From: Tenacibaculum aquimarinum
GTDB taxonomy: Bacteria > Bacteroidota > Bacteroidia > Flavobacteriales > Flavobacteriaceae
NCBI RefSeq assembly: GCF_022478115.1
Contig: NZ_JAKGSC010000001.1
Location: 186,001-250,000 of the forward strand
Direction: 5' to 3'
DNA length: 64,000 nt
Shown here: in pieces, positions 61,950 to 64,000 of the stretch
How the letters are laid out: the number at the start of each line of letters is the position of its first letter
How positions within the stretch are numbered: the first letter of the stretch is position 1
The notes under the pieces: model-generated
The model's input: only the letters and a program-made list of their open reading frames with translations
What the model was told of the DNA's origin: nothing
Databases searched by the model: none
Program-made: the position numbers and the translations under genes

Positions 61950-62717
61950 TTACTTTAAAAAAGCAGCAACTTCATTATAAAAATCTGTAGGATTTTCTGC
62001 ATGCAACCAATGACCTGAGTTGGCAATCGATACAATTTTAGAGTTTGGAAAATGAGCTTCAATAATTGGTTCTTCATTTACAGAAATATAACCAGAATTT
62101 TCACCTTTTAAAAACAACGTTTCGCCTTCGAAAGTTGTAAATGAAGGTAAGGCTACTCCAACTTCGTTATTGTTTTCGGTAAGCGATTCTAAGTTAAAAC
62201 GGAAGGCTAATTGCCCTTTTTCTTTCCAAAACAAACTTTTACTTAAAAAACCACGAACTCCAATTTCTGGAATTAATTTAGCCAACTGTGCATCAACTAA
62301 TTTTCTAGAATTATGAACAGAAAAATCAACAGAATTTAACGCATCTAAAATATCGTGATGATGCGGCGGATACATTTTTGGAGAAATATCTGCAACCATT
62401 AATTTATTTACTAATTCAGGATATTCAACCGCAAACAACATTACTGTTTTTCCGCCCATAGAATGCCCAAGTAAATTGACATTTTCTAATTGATAATGCT
62501 CAATATAATTATGTAAATCTTCAACTAACAACTCGTAATCAAAAGCATCTGAATGAAAACTTCGACCATGGTTTCTTTGGTCTATTAAATGAACTTCAAA
62601 ACCGTCTTCTGCAAATTTATTCGCGTGCGTTTTCCAATTATCGCCCATTCCAAAATAACCGTGTAAAATTAACAACGGTTTTCCTTCGCCTATAATACGT
62701 GAATGAAGAATTTCCAT
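61950..62717 (-). CDS. Alpha/beta hydrolase (YbfF-like esterase)
   Basis: 255 residues. The oxyanion segment LLILHGYFGMGDNWKTHA is near 17, the nucleophile elbow NLLGHSMGGKTVML near 90 (Ser), and the terminal His in IANSGHWLHAENP near 235. The pattern fits YbfF-type carboxylesterases. Natural substrate unknown. It ends in a small intergenic gap beside the broken membrane gene and is followed upstream by pdxJ with no gap, so the two are likely cotranscribed. Confidence 0.85.
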   Translation of the reverse strand: MEILHSRIIGEGKPLLILHGYFGMGDNWKTHANKFAEDGFEVHLIDQRNHGRSFHSDAFDYELLVEDLHNYIEHYQLENVNLLGHSMGGKTVMLFAVEYPELVNKLMVADISPKMYPPHHHDILDALNSVDFSVHNSRKLVDAQLAKLIPEIGVRGFLSKSLFWKEKGQLAFRFNLESLTENNNEVGVALPSFTTFEGETLFLKGENSGYISVNEEPIIEAHFPNSKIVSIANSGHWLHAENPTDFYNEVAAFLK

Positions 62718-63431
62718 TTATTTTAATCTGTGTAAATACATATTAACAACGTTTTCCAACCCTAAATACAAGCTTTCTGCAATTAAAGCGTGTCCTATTG
62801 AAACTTCTGCTAAATTTGGAATATTTTGTTTGAAAAATTTAATGTTTTCTAAGCTTAAATCGTGGCCAGCATTTATACCCAAACCTAAATCGTGTGCTAA
62901 AACAGCAGCTTTGGTATATGGTTTTACTGCATCTTTATTGCCTAAATCGAATTGTGTAGCAAATTCTTCTGTGTACAATTCAATTCTATCTGCACCAGTT
63001 TTTGCTGCCGCTTCAATCAATTTTAAATCGGTATCAATAAAAATTGAAGTTCTAATTCCGTTGTTTTTAAACTCTGCAATAACTTCTTGTAAATAGGATT
63101 GATGCTTAACTGTATCCCAACCTGCATTAGAGGTAATTTGACCAATAGTATCGGGAACCAAAGTAACTTGTGTTGGTTTTACAGCCAAAACTAACTCCAT
63201 AAATTTATCAATCGGATTTCCTTCAATATTATATTCCGTAGAAACAATTGGCTTTAAATCGTAAGCATCTTGATATCTAATATGTCTTTCATCTGGTCTT
63301 GGGTGAATTGTGATTCCCTGAGCACCAAATTCTTGAATATCTTTTGCAACCTTAATTAAATTAGGCACATCTCCACCACGAGAATTACGTAATGTTGCTA
63401 TTTTATTAATATTTACACTTAACTTTGTCAT
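62718..63431 (-). CDS. pdxJ: Pyridoxine 5'-phosphate synthase
   Basis: 237 residues from the ATG at 63431 (MTKLSVNINKIATLRNSRGG, as in the family); the frame is open to 63461. The phosphate-binding and catalytic blocks GITIHPRPDERHI near 45, VTLVPDT near 97, and GLGINAGHDLSLEN near 185 are intact. PdxJ condenses deoxyxylulose-5-phosphate with aminoacetone phosphate to give pyridoxine 5'-phosphate. Directly abuts the hydrolase gene; divergent from a CBS-domain gene. Confidence 0.94.
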   Translation of the reverse strand: MTKLSVNINKIATLRNSRGGDVPNLIKVAKDIQEFGAQGITIHPRPDERHIRYQDAYDLKPIVSTEYNIEGNPIDKFMELVLAVKPTQVTLVPDTIGQITSNAGWDTVKHQSYLQEVIAEFKNNGIRTSIFIDTDLKLIEAAAKTGADRIELYTEEFATQFDLGNKDAVKPYTKAAVLAHDLGLGINAGHDLSLENIKFFKQNIPNLAEVSIGHALIAESLYLGLENVVNMYLHRLK

Positions 63432-63489
63432 CTTATATTTTAAAATACAAAAGTAACGCATTCAAACATTTTAAACTATATTCGTAGCA

Positions 63490-64000
63490 ATGAATATTAC
63501 CGATTACATATCACAATACATTAATCCTCTTACACTGCAAAGTACTGTAAAAAGTGCTCAAAGGCTTTGTAAAGACGTTCCTATCTCTCACTTTCCTGTA
63601 GTTGAAAACGGTAAATTACTTGGTTCTTTTCCTGAAAGAGATTTAAGAACTATTGAAAATAAGAATAGAGAATTAAAAGAGTATTCATATTTGTTAGATC
63701 ATTTTTTTACGGATGAAAAAACAACACTTTTAGACTTAATTACCCTTTTTGCTGATAATGATTGTAATATTATTCCGGTTTTAAACGAAGCAAAAAACTA
63801 TATTGGTTATTATGAATTAAGTGATATTTTAGATGCTTTTGCAGATAGCCCTTTTCTACACAATGAAAGCGAAACTATAATTGTAGAAAAAAATGTTGAC
63901 GATTACTCTATGAGTGAAATTTCTCAGATTGTAGAATCTAACAAAGCCAAATTATTAGGCATGTATATTTCATCACAATCCATAAACACAGTAAAAGTTA
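63490..64000 (+). CDS. CBS-domain protein, N-terminal part (runs off the window)
   Basis: From the ATG at 63490 about 170 residues are readable. Two CBS motifs are visible: ISHFPVVENGKLLGSFPERD near 33-52 and CNIIPVLNEAKNYIGYYELS near 92-112, each with a linker helix. Such pairs form a Bateman module that binds adenosine nucleotides. The gene is divergent from pdxJ with a 58-base gap and is cut by the right edge, so partner domains or downstream genes cannot be judged. Confidence 0.8.
   Translation, partial: MNITDYISQYINPLTLQSTVKSAQRLCKDVPISHFPVVENGKLLGSFPERDLRTIENKNRELKEYSYLLDHFFTDEKTTLLDLITLFADNDCNIIPVLNEAKNYIGYYELSDILDAFADSPFLHNESETIIVEKNVDDYSMSEISQIVESNKAKLLGMYISSQSINTVKV

Noticed and set aside
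1..64000. CRISPR arrays, tRNA or rRNA genes, insertion sequences
   Set aside because: No regularly spaced repeats, cloverleaf-like sequence, rRNA block or transposase was seen on reading both strands; a dedicated search was not possible.

Overview
The window looks like a stretch of chromosome from a marine-type member of the Flavobacteriaceae (Bacteroidetes), close to genera such as Polaribacter or Tenacibaculum. The evidence is the low GC content, the gliding-motility genes gldB and gldC, many lipoproteins and outer-membrane barrels, DUF families typical of the phylum, weak Shine-Dalgarno signals, and repeated promoter -7 boxes of the Bacteroidetes form TAnnTTTG. Most of it is core chromosome. 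I saw no prophage, insertion sequence, tRNA, rRNA or CRISPR array.

Layout. 1-5.8 kb: the start of surE facing left, the tail-specific protease prc, then a leftward envelope group (small Omp85-type barrel, GH113-like lipoprotein, another barrel). 6.0-13.0 kb: a tightly coupled rightward operon of six genes (FAD oxidoreductase, membrane Fe-S protein, YwqK/MORN-like protein, two GT2 enzymes, one GT-C enzyme). 13-17.4 kb: a LacI regulator, a nitrilase, a DUF2797 protein and a GH3-like enzyme. 17.4-23.2 kb: a leftward housekeeping series (polyprenyl synthase, rlmN, queA, aroA, MazG-like, aat). 23.3-29.2 kb: a DedA/VTT-like membrane protein, DUF1456, an SSB-tailed DUF3127 protein, a flavin reductase, a histidine kinase, a HIT protein, greA and a Rieske-like lipoprotein that lacks the histidines. 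29.3-37.6 kb: purK, purE, an M3 peptidase, a carboxypeptidase-regulatory-domain protein, a GT4-type glycosyltransferase, a haem-binding protein and lpd.

37.7-46.0 kb: ade and 5-formyl-THF cyclo-ligase, followed by a catabolic set (D-amino-acid dehydrogenase-like enzyme, DUF3781, proline racemase/4-hydroxyproline epimerase, alpha-ketoglutarate-semialdehyde-type dehydrogenase, DHDPS-like deaminase) with a divergent AraC regulator. Together these can be read as trans-4-hydroxy-L-proline to alpha-ketoglutarate. 46-54 kb: small unknown genes, rpsO, a frameshifted pnp, a folK-deoxynucleoside kinase fusion, gldC, gldB and nadE. 54-64 kb: two tandem 44-residue paralogous small genes, dnaG (its Zn ligands substituted), clpX, clpP, tig, a 4-TM holin-like protein, a small lipoprotein/membrane group with one gene broken by a 13-bp tandem duplication, an alpha/beta hydrolase, pdxJ and the start of a CBS-domain gene.

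The most unusual items are: (i) four intergenic copies of a structured repeat with a constant shell, two interchangeable central modules and a compensatory base-pair change; (ii) the tandem pair of unannotated 44-aa basic/hydrophobic proteins next to dnaG; (iii) the 13-bp repeat whose copy number sets the reading frame of a small membrane protein; (iv) the pnp frameshift; (v) a primase with all four zinc ligands replaced; and (vi) the redox plus glycosyltransferase operon of unknown product.
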